Assembly (NCBI GenBank): GCA_937889645.1
Contig: CALBZE010000024.1
Span: 50,950-114,949, forward strand
DNA length: 64,000 nucleotides
From: an uncultured bacterium
GTDB taxonomy: Bacteria > Gemmatimonadota > Gemmatimonadetes > Longimicrobiales > RSA9
Direction of reading: 5' to 3'
The number at the start of each line of letters is the position of its first letter. Position 1 is the first letter of the stretch. The notes under the pieces were generated by a model, which was not told the DNA's origin, ran no database searches, and was given only the letters and a program-made list of their open reading frames with translations. A program made the position numbers and the translations under genes. Positions 8,701 to 16,785 of the stretch are shown here, piece by piece.

Positions 8701-10095
8701 GGCGTCCCCGCGGCATTCGTCACGGGACTCGTCGACGGGTTCCGCGACGTGCGCGGCAACCTGACCGGTTCGATGACGATCGGCGGGACGCCGCTGACCC
8801 CCGAGCTGGGCGGCGTCGTCGAGCTGCGCGGCGGCGAAGCGGTCTGGACCGTCTCCGGCGTTCGCTATCGCGACGTGCATGGCAGCTTCCGGGTCCTGGA
8901 CAAGCAGGACGTCGCCATCGAGCTTTCCGCCCGGGCCGGCGGCGGCACCGCGAAAGCGATCGGGACGATGACGTTCATCCCGCTCTCGGACCCGACGTTC
9001 AACCTCACGATCACCGCGAACGCGTTTCAACTCGCGCAGCGGCGCGACGTGGCCGCGACGGGCTCCGGCAGGATCCGTCTGACGGGGCGCTATTCCGAGC
9101 CGTTCCTCACGGGGAACATCCAGGTCGACAGGGGCGAGCTCTTCCTCGACGAGGTCTGGCACCAGTACAACATCGTGGCGCTGGACGACCAGACGCTCCT
9201 CAGCGTGGTCGACACCTCGATCGTCGCGATCCGACGGACGAGCAACCCCTTCATCCGCAACCTCACGATCCAGGATTTCACGATCGACGTCGACCGCGAC
9301 AGCTGGCTGCGGGGCCGCACGCTCGATGTCGAGGTCGCCGGCCGCCTCCACGTCGACTTCGACCGCCGCGCCGAGGAGCTGCGCATGACCGGCGCGCTGA
9401 ACGCGATCCGCGGCTCCTACGGCCTCTACATCACCGAGGAGCTCCCCGTCCTCAACTTCGCCGTGCGCGAGGGCGTCGTCGAATTCGACGGGACGCCGGG
9501 GATCAACCCGCGCCTCGACATCGTCGGCGCCCGCAGGGTGCGCACCGAAGGCGGCACGCTAAACGTCGAGGCGGTCGTGACCGGCACGCTCCGTAACCCG
9601 CGCGTCTCGCTCCGGAGCGACGCGCAGCCGCCGATCGCCGAGTCCGACCTGCTGAGCCTCGTCCTGTTCGGACGGCCCACCTCGGACATCGCTCGACTCG
9701 GCGCGCTCACCGGCTTCGGGGTCGGTGTCGCGACCGGCGCCGTTTCGACGGGGCTCCAATCCCTGATCTCCGACTTCGGGTTCGTCGACTACTTCGCCAT
9801 TACGGAGTGGGAGGGCTCGACCATCGACGGGGGCGGGCTCGACGGCATCTTCTCGCGTTCGCAGGTCGAGATCGGGCGATACCTGGGTCAGAACTGGTAC
9901 GTCGCGTTCAGCAGCCCGCTCACCACGGGCCAGCGCCCGACCGAGCTCTTCGGCGCGCGCGTCGAATGGCGCTTCGCGCCGACGTGGACCGGCGAGTTCT
10001 TCTGGGAGAACCGCTTCCTACGCGGGCTCTCGTTCCACCCCACGCAGCAGGAACGCGTCATGGGGTTCTTCTTCTTCCGCGAGTGGGGGTTCTGA
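5707..10095 (+). CDS. tamB: TamB-like translocation/assembly module protein (DUF490)
   Basis: 1462 residues. One N-terminal transmembrane helix (about residues 8-30) is followed by a very long repetitive beta-rich periplasmic region of AsmA/TamB type (recurrent G-x-V-x-L-x-G patterns), ending in the conserved C-terminal TamB domain (about 1120-1460) with the P-x-S-D-L-L-S-L-V-L-F-G-like stretch. TamB and related bridge proteins span the periplasm as a hydrophobic groove and move phospholipids to the outer membrane, with TamA as outer-membrane partner. It starts with GTG three bases after the stop of the Omp85 gene, a classical tamA-tamB arrangement. The length is typical. Confidence 0.92.
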   Translation: MNRTIRVAGYIFLGLVLGLGIVVGALFVLTKTEFGLERVRRFALEQVGRRTQGELRVERIESAGLFGGVVLHGVTLNDSLGFPFLRADSIRLRYRWRNLIRGRVVFDGLVAYRPEVYLLRLPGDTLWNFERIFGSPTPEADGEDNFILIDHATIVDGLVVLRTPWTPDEPITEPDDTARLILEDIPGYGKVRVLRFESVDADLPRVLWESPVEEGKLFRIRRLSTRGYIWKTPFELQDLAGVVTIRDSLISFEASRFRLPGSRGSGVGRIILDDDNQYDIRIVGDEVQFADLQWLYPRFPDEGSGKLVFRIQSQPDGGILWLAQDAHIRAPGTVLRGDFGIVTGDTLYFTQVNLRASPIDLQLLADVLPVELPVEGLMVGTVVVEGPISSLSTEVDLRLTRAGGAESARLRGSGTLDLQAPFGVENLDATVAGLDLSAFPALRERMRGAGVFSGRVQATGRLDQALHLTTTIRHQLPGRAVSVVRGQGTVSYPLGGEPAVDATLEADSVALALLGVLVPALDVLRGDVTGPIRVRGPVSDLELEAELASAAGPVRFDARFDLSGARPRFAAEGRLVEFRLDSILPGIDETVLTARVLADATGDDDATHVRIELEYGWTGPIEFRRGSARFSMDDGLLRVDTLTLDSQVGRLDARGEIGLDAARQGELEVALHVDSLAALRWPLFGDAAFGMDDTVSARIGGSAFVRSTLRGSVVDLEADGEVRLDGVAYRAFDVGRADLRFAVHGIGTDSLRIDARGDASGAAVYGRPIDSAHGTLSYAVGVGSLEFEARGAEPVFAHYRLDGGFQRAGRGVEVRLHELRARDWIGDWRLASPARLLVGGDGIEVDDLRIERDDAAGYVYAAGSIPWRSDDEASRLAPLAANFRLDAENVPVSPLRVNGGGTQPSAFLTGTVSISGSAENPVMDATLALDSVVYQSVRIDRIGATLAYADRRLEGRLDASLDGRIVLTGNGQVPLDLALAPVAERRLDRSMLVRLRADGVPAAFVTGLVDGFRDVRGNLTGSMTIGGTPLTPELGGVVELRGGEAVWTVSGVRYRDVHGSFRVLDKQDVAIELSARAGGGTAKAIGTMTFIPLSDPTFNLTITANAFQLAQRRDVAATGSGRIRLTGRYSEPFLTGNIQVDRGELFLDEVWHQYNIVALDDQTLLSVVDTSIVAIRRTSNPFIRNLTIQDFTIDVDRDSWLRGRTLDVEVAGRLHVDFDRRAEELRMTGALNAIRGSYGLYITEELPVLNFAVREGVVEFDGTPGINPRLDIVGARRVRTEGGTLNVEAVVTGTLRNPRVSLRSDAQPPIAESDLLSLVLFGRPTSDIARLGALTGFGVGVATGAVSTGLQSLISDFGFVDYFAITEWEGSTIDGGGLDGIFSRSQVEIGRYLGQNWYVAFSSPLTTGQRPTELFGARVEWRFAPTWTGEFFWENRFLRGLSFHPTQQERVMGFFFFREWGF

Positions 10096-10152
10096 GGACT
10101 ACGTCCGGATCGCTCTGGACCGGAATTCCTGGCCGCGGGTATCTTTGACGGC

Positions 10153-11088
10153 ATGATGCCAGAGGTTCTCGCGGGGACGAACCCGTACGCCGGCAGGACC
10201 CTCATCATCCTGAACCCGAAAGCCGGGCAGGACGACCCTGCGCGTTTGCGACGGATGATCGGCGGTGCGTTCGCCGCTCGCTGCGCGCCGTTCGACCTCG
10301 TCGAGACGCGCGGCGCCGGGCACGCCATCGAACTCGCCCGGACCGGCGCCCGCCTGGGGTATCGCGCCGTTTGCGTCGTCGGCGGCGATGGCACGCTCGC
10401 CGAAGCGGCCACGGGCGTGGCCGGCACCGACGTGCCGCTCGGCTTGATCCCGCGCGGCACCGCGAACCAGGTGGCGCAGAATCTCAACATCCCGACCGAG
10501 TTCGAGGCGGCGGTCGAGACCGTCGTCAACGGCACGCCGATGCCGCTCGACCTGGGGCGGATCGGCGGCCGCGCGTTCGCCCTGGTCGCGGGCGCAGGGT
10601 ACGACGCGGCCGTGATGGCCGCCGCGACGCGGCCGATGAAGGAGCGCTGGGGGTTCGGCGCTTACATCTTTGCCGCCGTCAAGGAGGCGCTCACCGCGGC
10701 GCCCGCGGACTTCCGCATCGTCGCCGACGGCGAGGAGATCCGCGTGCGCGCGGTCACCGTCATGCTCGCCAACATGGGCGAGCTGTACGCGCACTTCCTC
10801 CCGTTCAGCTTCCCGCTCGGCCCGCGCCCGACGCATTCGTGGCAGGACGGGCTCTTCGACGTCGTGATCGTGGCGCCGCGCAACCCGACCGAGTTCCCCG
10901 CCATCCTGTGGCGCGCGGCCACGCGGCGCTTCTCGGGCGATGATCGGCTCATCCACTTCCAGGCCCGGGAAGTCGAGATCGACGCCGACCCGCCGGTCGC
11001 CGTGCAGATCGATGGCGACGCGGCCGGGCAGACCCCCGTCGTCGCCACGGCGGTGCGCGGCGGGGCCAGGATACTCACGCCTACGTAA
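10153..11088 (+). CDS. Diacylglycerol/sphingosine kinase-family lipid kinase
   Basis: 311 residues with the DAGK catalytic fold: the N-terminal L-I-I-L-N-P-K-A-G strand, the nucleotide-binding V-V-G-G-D-G-T-L motif (about residues 76-83) and L-G-L-I-P-R-G-T-A-N (about 95-104); the C-terminal domain is of YegS/DgkB type. It probably phosphorylates diacylglycerol or a related membrane lipid at the cytoplasmic face. The gap of 57 bases after tamB contains a TATCTT hexamer at 10140-10145, about 7 bases before the start, and no clear ribosome-binding site, so the transcript may be leaderless. The stop is immediately followed by the ATG of the hybrid kinase. The exact lipid substrate is unknown. 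Confidence 0.87.
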   Translation: MMPEVLAGTNPYAGRTLIILNPKAGQDDPARLRRMIGGAFAARCAPFDLVETRGAGHAIELARTGARLGYRAVCVVGGDGTLAEAATGVAGTDVPLGLIPRGTANQVAQNLNIPTEFEAAVETVVNGTPMPLDLGRIGGRAFALVAGAGYDAAVMAAATRPMKERWGFGAYIFAAVKEALTAAPADFRIVADGEEIRVRAVTVMLANMGELYAHFLPFSFPLGPRPTHSWQDGLFDVVIVAPRNPTEFPAILWRAATRRFSGDDRLIHFQAREVEIDADPPVAVQIDGDAAGQTPVVATAVRGGARILTPT

Positions 11089-13890
11089 ATGAACGTGGAC
11101 GCGGTGGTACGGATCCTTCTCGTCGACGACGATCCCCTGGCCGCTCACCGCGTGCATGCCTGCCTCGGCGGGGCCGAGGAACTTCGTTTCGTCCTCGTCC
11201 ACGTCGGCCTCACCGTGGAGGCCGTCGCCGAGCTTTCGCGCTCCTCCTTCGACCTGGTCCTGCTCGACCCGTCGCTCCCCGACGCTGCCGGCACCGCCGC
11301 GTTCATACGGGTGCACGCCGCGGCCCCGCACGTCCCGGTCCTGGTCCTCGCCGACCGCGAGGACGAGTTCGCGGCGCTCAAGGCGGTCCACGCCGGTGCC
11401 GTCGACTACATCTTCAAGGACCAGCTCACGCCGACGCTGCTGAGTCGGGCCGCGCGCTACGCGATCGAGCGCAGCCGCTCCGAGGAGGCGCTCCGCAGGG
11501 CCGCCCAGGAGAACGCACGGCTCGCCACCGCAATCGGCAACCTGGCGACGGGGGTGGTGATCACCGACCCGAACGCGCCGGACAACCCCGTCGTTTTCGC
11601 GAATCCGGCCTTCCTGCGCATGACCGGGTACGATGCGTCCGAGGTGATCGGGCGCAACCTCCGGTTCCTCCAGGGACCCGACACGGATCCGCTCGCCGTC
11701 GACGAAGTACGGCAGGCGATCGCGGCCGGCCGGGCGTGCGAGGTCGTGCTCCTCAACTACCGGAAGGACGGCACGGCCTTCTGGAACCAGCTCACGATCA
11801 ACCCCGTCCGCGACGACGCCGGCACGCTCACGCACTTCATCGGGCTCCAGACCGACGTCACGGACCGCATCGCCGCGGAAGAGGCGCTGGCCCGGCGGAA
11901 CCGGGAGCTCGCCGCGTTGCACCGGATCTCCGCGATCTCCCTGGCGCAATCGCCGCCCGACCTGTCCTATCGTGCGATCGTGGCCGAGATCGCCGCGGCG
12001 GCCGGCTTTCCGGTCGTGGCCATCGCGCTGTACGACGAAGCGACCCGCTGTCTCGTCTATCGGGCGACGTACGGATTCGAGCTTTCGGGTCCGCTCGCCG
12101 TACCGCTCGACCAGGCGGCTTCGGGCCCGGCCGTCCGCAGCCGCAGACACCGCGTCATCCACCCGGATGGCGATTCGGTGATCGCCGACCCCGCCCTCGC
12201 GCCGCTCGGTCTCAGGACCCTGGCCTTCTTCCCCATGGTCGTCGACGGGCGCGTCATCGGCACGATCACGCTCGGGCACACGGAGCACCTCCGGACATCC
12301 GACCGGTTGCCGCGCTTCGCGGGGAGCATCGCCGGCCTCGTCGCTTCGTTCGCCGAGCGGACCCGCGTGCAGGAAGCGCTGGCCGCGGAAGGAGAGCGAC
12401 TCCTCGTGACGCTCCGCTCCATCGCGGACGGCGTCGTCGCGACCGACACCGAGGGCCGGATCACGCTCATGAACCCGGTCGCCGAGCAGCTCTGCGGGCG
12501 CGATCTGGTAGACGCCGTCGGGCGCCCGCTCGATGAAGTGTTCCGGCTGCTCGACGAGGACGAGCGCGAGGCGCTGGATCCGCTCGCCAAGCTCCGCGGG
12601 GACGGCCGGGCCCCGGAGGCGGTGAGCGAACGCGGCATCCTCGTCGCCGCCGACGGGTCGGAGCGCGTCGTCGCCCACTCCGCCGCGCCGCTCCGTGACC
12701 GCGACGGCGCCACCATCGGCGTGGTGTTCGTATTCCGAGACATCACGAGGGAGCAGGAGTTGGAACGCGAGATCCTCCAGGCGAGCAAGCTCGAGTCGCT
12801 CGGCCTCCTGGCCGGCGGGATCGCACACGAGTTCAACAACGTCCTCACGACGATCCTCGGCCAGCTCTCACTCCTGCGCTCGGATCCAGAGGCGCTCCGC
12901 AACGACGACCTCCTCGCCGACGCGGAAAGCGCGGTGCGTCGCGCCCAGGCGCTCACCCAGCAGCTCCTGACCTTCTCCGGCGGCGGTGCGCCGATCCGGA
13001 AGCGGACGGTCATCGGAGACGTACTGCGCGAGGTCATCCGCTTCGCATTGCACGGCACCGGCTACGCTTGCGAGCTCACGATCGCCGACGATCTGCCGCA
13101 CGTCGACGGCGACCGGGGCCAGCTCATGCAGGCCATCGGCAACGTCGTCATCAACGCGAAGCAGGCTATGCCCGCCGGCGGCACGATCTACGTGGCCTGC
13201 GACGTCGTCACGCACGACGCCGGGTCGGCCGACGCGCACGCCCTCCCTCCGGGCGAGTACGTCCGCGTCACCGTCCGCGACGAAGGGGAAGGGATCGCGC
13301 CCGAGCACATATCGAGGATCTTCGATCCGTTCTTCACGACGCGGCCCGAGGCCGCCGGGCTCGGCCTCTCCGCCGCGTACTCGATCGTGCGGCGGCACGA
13401 TGGCCTCATCACGGCGCGGTCCAACCCCGGCGAGGGGGCGACGTTCGAGATCCTGCTCCCCGCGGCGAAGGACGGCCCGGACACCACCCCCGCAGAGCCG
13501 GTCGGCAAGCTGTCGGGCCGCATCCTCGTCATGGACGACGACGCGAGCGTCCTCGCGGTCGTGCGTCGCATGCTCGAGCGCATCGGGTATGAGGTCCGCA
13601 CGGCGCCGGACGGCGAAACCGCTATCGAGCTCTACCGCGAGGCGATGGAGGCGCGCCAACCCTTCGACGCGATCATCATGGACCTGACCGTCCCCCGCGG
13701 GATGGGCGGCCGCGAGGCCATCCAACGCATCCTCGAGATCGACCCCGACGCGCGGGCGATCGTCTCGAGCGGCTACTCCACGGACCCCGTCATGGCCGAG
13801 TACCGCGCCCACGGGTTCCGTGGTGTGATCGCCAAGCCATACGACCTCGCCGAGCTCCGTCGCGTCGTCGCCGAAGTCACGGCCCGCTGA
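11089..13890 (+). CDS. Hybrid sensor kinase: REC - LOV-like PAS - GAF - PAS - HisKA - HATPase - REC
   Basis: 933 residues, no transmembrane segment. Order: receiver (about 5-130; acidic D-D-D at 13-15, phospho-acceptor D60, K110), PAS of LOV type (about 143-260), GAF (about 285-425), second PAS (about 435-560), HisKA with H580 in I-A-H-E-F-N-N, HATPase with D-E-G-E-G-I (about 680-795), and a C-terminal receiver (about 805-925; acceptor Asp in M-D-L-T-V-P). The first PAS keeps the flavin-contacting residues of LOV domains (N190, Q195, N223, N233, Q254), but the adduct-forming Cys of the G-x-N-C-R-F-L-Q motif is L191. It starts directly after the lipid kinase stop and lies about 100 bases before cheA, so a link to the chemosensory genes is plausible but inferred. 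Confidence 0.9.
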   Translation: MNVDAVVRILLVDDDPLAAHRVHACLGGAEELRFVLVHVGLTVEAVAELSRSSFDLVLLDPSLPDAAGTAAFIRVHAAAPHVPVLVLADREDEFAALKAVHAGAVDYIFKDQLTPTLLSRAARYAIERSRSEEALRRAAQENARLATAIGNLATGVVITDPNAPDNPVVFANPAFLRMTGYDASEVIGRNLRFLQGPDTDPLAVDEVRQAIAAGRACEVVLLNYRKDGTAFWNQLTINPVRDDAGTLTHFIGLQTDVTDRIAAEEALARRNRELAALHRISAISLAQSPPDLSYRAIVAEIAAAAGFPVVAIALYDEATRCLVYRATYGFELSGPLAVPLDQAASGPAVRSRRHRVIHPDGDSVIADPALAPLGLRTLAFFPMVVDGRVIGTITLGHTEHLRTSDRLPRFAGSIAGLVASFAERTRVQEALAAEGERLLVTLRSIADGVVATDTEGRITLMNPVAEQLCGRDLVDAVGRPLDEVFRLLDEDEREALDPLAKLRGDGRAPEAVSERGILVAADGSERVVAHSAAPLRDRDGATIGVVFVFRDITREQELEREILQASKLESLGLLAGGIAHEFNNVLTTILGQLSLLRSDPEALRNDDLLADAESAVRRAQALTQQLLTFSGGGAPIRKRTVIGDVLREVIRFALHGTGYACELTIADDLPHVDGDRGQLMQAIGNVVINAKQAMPAGGTIYVACDVVTHDAGSADAHALPPGEYVRVTVRDEGEGIAPEHISRIFDPFFTTRPEAAGLGLSAAYSIVRRHDGLITARSNPGEGATFEILLPAAKDGPDTTPAEPVGKLSGRILVMDDDASVLAVVRRMLERIGYEVRTAPDGETAIELYREAMEARQPFDAIIMDLTVPRGMGGREAIQRILEIDPDARAIVSSGYSTDPVMAEYRAHGFRGVIAKPYDLAELRRVVAEVTAR

Positions 13891-13989
13891 TTCCGCCGCT
13901 CCCGACGGCTCCTCCCTCAAGTCGCCCCGCCATTCTGCCGAAGATAAGAGCAGAAGCCCGTTGTCGTTGCTTTCGGAGGTCGTGACGTT

Positions 13990-16146
13990 GTGACGGGGGA
14001 GGACCGCCGGCTGACGCTGGACGATGTCGTCGCGTGGCTGCTTCAGCTCGAGGCCACGGACGTCGACGAATTGAGCCGCGTCCACGGCGAGTTGGAGCGG
14101 ATCGCGGCGGAGAACGCGTCGTGGCCGCTGATCCAGGGGTTGATCGGGGAGGCGGCGGCCGTGCTGGCGGAAGTGGTGCGCGGAGCCGCGCAGGACCCCG
14201 TCCGTGCGCTGGGGGAAGTCGGCGAGATCCTCGAAGCGGTCCTCAAGGCGCGCACTGCGGCGCCGCCCCAGCCACCTCCGAGTGGGCCAACACGTGCCGC
14301 TGCCGCGCCCGGCTCGGCGGCGCCGGAAGCCGCGGCGCCGGCGCAGCGGGCCGCCCCGCCGCGCTCCGGCCCCGAGCCGGACGTTGCATCGCGGGTCGAA
14401 GTGGGCGCCGACGTCGATGCCGAGCTGCTCGGCATGTTCCTCGACGAGAGCCGGGAATACCTGGCCGACGCGGAGGCGGCGCTCCTCGCCCTCGAAGCCG
14501 ATCCCGACGACCGGGAGGCGTGCAACACCGTCTTCCGGGCGTTCCACACCATCAAGGGAACTTCGGCGTTCCTCGGTCTGGAGGCGGTGTCGCACCTCGC
14601 GCACCGCGCGGAATCCATCCTGGCGCGGGTCCGGGACGGCGCGGTCCGCTTCCAGGGGCCTTACGCCGAATTGGCGTTCCGGTCGGTGGACATGCTCAAG
14701 GCGGTGGTCGCCGCGGTGGAGGAGGTGCGCGGTGGCGGCGCACGGCCGGTCCCAGCCGGGTACGCCGAGCTGATTCGCGGGCTCGCGGATCCCGAGGCCG
14801 CGGATCTGTCGCACGGCGATCCCGCCTCGAGGCCGCAGTCCGCGCCGACGGCGCCGTCCGAGGGCGCGGTGGGCGCGGCGCCGTTCCCGGCTCCCGCCGA
14901 TCGGGGTGCGAGCGATGGCGGACGTGGCAGCGCCCCCGTCGCCGATTCGTGGGTGCGTGTGCGCACGGACCGGCTCGACGGGCTCGTCGACATGATCGGC
15001 GAGCTGGTGATCGCACACTCGATCATCAACGAGCATGTGGCCCGCATGGGCGGCGGGGATCCGGTGCTGGCCCGCAACCTCACGCACGCCGGCAAGATCG
15101 TGCGGGAGCTCCAGGACCTCAGCGTCTCGATCCGGATGGTTCCGCTCCGGTCGACGTTCCAACGCATGGCCCGGGTGGTTCGGGACGTCGCGCACAAGAG
15201 CGGGAAGCAAGTCGCATTCGTCGCCGAGGCGGGCGACACGGAGCTCGACCGCAATGTGGTCGAGCTGCTCAACGACCCGCTGGTCCACATGATCCGCAAC
15301 GCGGTCGACCACGGGATCGAGCCGCCCGAGGAGCGGGTCGCGAAGGGCAAGTCCCCGGTCGGGGTCGTTCGGCTGTCCGCCTACCACCAGGGCGGGTCCG
15401 TGGTGATCGAGCTTGGCGACGACGGCCGCGGGCTCGACCGCGAGAAGATCCTCGCCAAGGCGGTCTCGAGGGGGCTCGTCGAGTCCGGCCACGGCCTTTC
15501 GGACCACGAGCTGTTCAATCTCATCTTCGAGCCAGGGTTCTCCACCGTAGCCAAAGTGACGGAAGTCTCCGGCCGCGGTGTAGGGATGGACGTCGTCCGT
15601 CGCCACCTCGAGATGGTCCGCGGCCGGATCGACATCGCATCCGAGCCCGGGAAAGGCACGACATTCGCGCTCCGACTGCCGCTCACCCTCGCGATAACGG
15701 ATGGAATGGTGGTCCGGGTCGGCAGCGAGCGCTACATCCTCCCCACGGTCAGCATCCAGATGAGCTTCCGGCCGACGGCCGATGCGCTCTCCACGGTGGT
15801 CGGGCGCGGCGAGATGGTGATGTTCCGCGACGAGCTGCTCCCGATCGTCCGGCTACATCGGCTCTTCCAGATCCCCGACGCCGTGACCGACCCGACGGCC
15901 GCGCTGCTGGTCGTGATCGGGGCGGGCGAGCGGCGGTGCGCGCTCCTGGTCGACGAGCTCATCGCCCAGCAGCAGGTCGTCGCCAAGGCGCTGGGCGCGG
16001 GGCTCGGCGCGGTGCCGGGGCTGTCCGGGTGCGCGATCCTCGGCGACGGCCGCGTGGGGTTGATCCTCGACCCGGCGCAGATCATCGCGCTCGGGCGTCG
16101 TGGCGGCGGGGATCCGATCCTCGCCGCACCGCCGGCGGTCGCATGA
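13990..16146 (+). CDS. cheA: Chemotaxis histidine kinase CheA
   Basis: 718 residues. Residues 1-95 form an extra helical region absent from enteric CheA, then an Ala/Pro linker, the Hpt (P1) domain (about 138-250) with phospho-acceptor H186 in F-H-T-I-K-G-T, a linker, the P3 dimerisation helices (about 317-380), the P4 ATPase (N box N-D-P-L-V-H-M-I-R-N-A, then D-D-G-R-G-L, then G-R-G-V-G-M-D) and a CheW-like P5 (about 565-700). No P2 (CheY/CheB docking) domain is recognisable between Hpt and P3. The GTG start at 13990 has GGAGGT about 10 bases upstream. First gene of the cheA-cheW-mcp-cheR-cheB cluster; it phosphorylates CheB and some CheY-like receiver not found here as a separate gene. Confidence 0.95.
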   Translation: MTGEDRRLTLDDVVAWLLQLEATDVDELSRVHGELERIAAENASWPLIQGLIGEAAAVLAEVVRGAAQDPVRALGEVGEILEAVLKARTAAPPQPPPSGPTRAAAAPGSAAPEAAAPAQRAAPPRSGPEPDVASRVEVGADVDAELLGMFLDESREYLADAEAALLALEADPDDREACNTVFRAFHTIKGTSAFLGLEAVSHLAHRAESILARVRDGAVRFQGPYAELAFRSVDMLKAVVAAVEEVRGGGARPVPAGYAELIRGLADPEAADLSHGDPASRPQSAPTAPSEGAVGAAPFPAPADRGASDGGRGSAPVADSWVRVRTDRLDGLVDMIGELVIAHSIINEHVARMGGGDPVLARNLTHAGKIVRELQDLSVSIRMVPLRSTFQRMARVVRDVAHKSGKQVAFVAEAGDTELDRNVVELLNDPLVHMIRNAVDHGIEPPEERVAKGKSPVGVVRLSAYHQGGSVVIELGDDGRGLDREKILAKAVSRGLVESGHGLSDHELFNLIFEPGFSTVAKVTEVSGRGVGMDVVRRHLEMVRGRIDIASEPGKGTTFALRLPLTLAITDGMVVRVGSERYILPTVSIQMSFRPTADALSTVVGRGEMVMFRDELLPIVRLHRLFQIPDAVTDPTAALLVVIGAGERRCALLVDELIAQQQVVAKALGAGLGAVPGLSGCAILGDGRVGLILDPAQIIALGRRGGGDPILAAPPAVA

Positions 16147-16233
16147 GCGCCATGGCGGGGAAGAGCGGGTGCAGGCGCGACCGTAGGGACGATGATGCCG
16201 CCACGGCAGCGAGAACGTGATGGAATCGAAACC

Positions 16234-16785
16234 ATGAGCAGCACATACACGACGGAAGACCAGCGGCTCGACGACGCCCCGGGCCTCGCCGCAGGCAGGG
16301 CCGGCAAGTACCTGACCTTCGATCTCGCCGGCGAGGAGTACGGCATCGAGATCCTCAAGGTCCACGAGATCATCGGCATGCTGCCGATCACCCGTGTGCC
16401 CCGGACGCCCCCGTTCATCCTCGGGGTGATCAATCTCCGGGGGCGCGTCATCCCCACGATCGACCTGCGCCTCAAGTTCGGGTTGGAGTCGAACGAATTC
16501 ACGCGGGAGACGTGCATCGTGGTGGTCCAGGCGGCCGGCACGCAGATCGGCGTCGTCGTCGACCGGGTCAGCGATGTCCTCGACATCGCCGAAGACGAGG
16601 TCGAGGACGTGCCGGCCTTCGGAGCGGACGTGGACACGAGCTGCCTGATCGGCGTCGCCAAGACGGGCGGGCGCGTGAGGCTGCTGCTCGACATCGAGCG
16701 CGTGCTGACCACTCAGGACGTCCTGGCGCTGCACGCCGGGAGATTGGTCGGGACCGGTGCTGAAGGAGCAATTCCGCCATGTTGA
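16234..16785 (+). CDS. cheW: Chemotaxis coupling protein CheW
   Basis: 183 residues from the chosen ATG. A single CheW domain (about 25-165): [15 protein letters not shown] at its start and the conserved N-L-R-G-R-V-I-P core, which couple CheA P5 to chemoreceptor tips in the cytoplasm. In-frame ATGs at 16192 and 16195 would add 13-14 residues unlike the family, so 16234 is preferred, although its ribosome-binding site is weak. The 3' end overlaps the chemoreceptor start by seven bases, implying coupled translation and a matched receptor-coupler set. Confidence 0.93.
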   Translation: MSSTYTTEDQRLDDAPGLAAGRAGKYLTFDLAGEEYGIEILKVHEIIGMLPITRVPRTPPFILGVINLRGRVIPTIDLRLKFGLESNEFTRETCIVVVQAAGTQIGVVVDRVSDVLDIAEDEVEDVPAFGADVDTSCLIGVAKTGGRVRLLLDIERVLTTQDVLALHAGRLVGTGAEGAIPPC

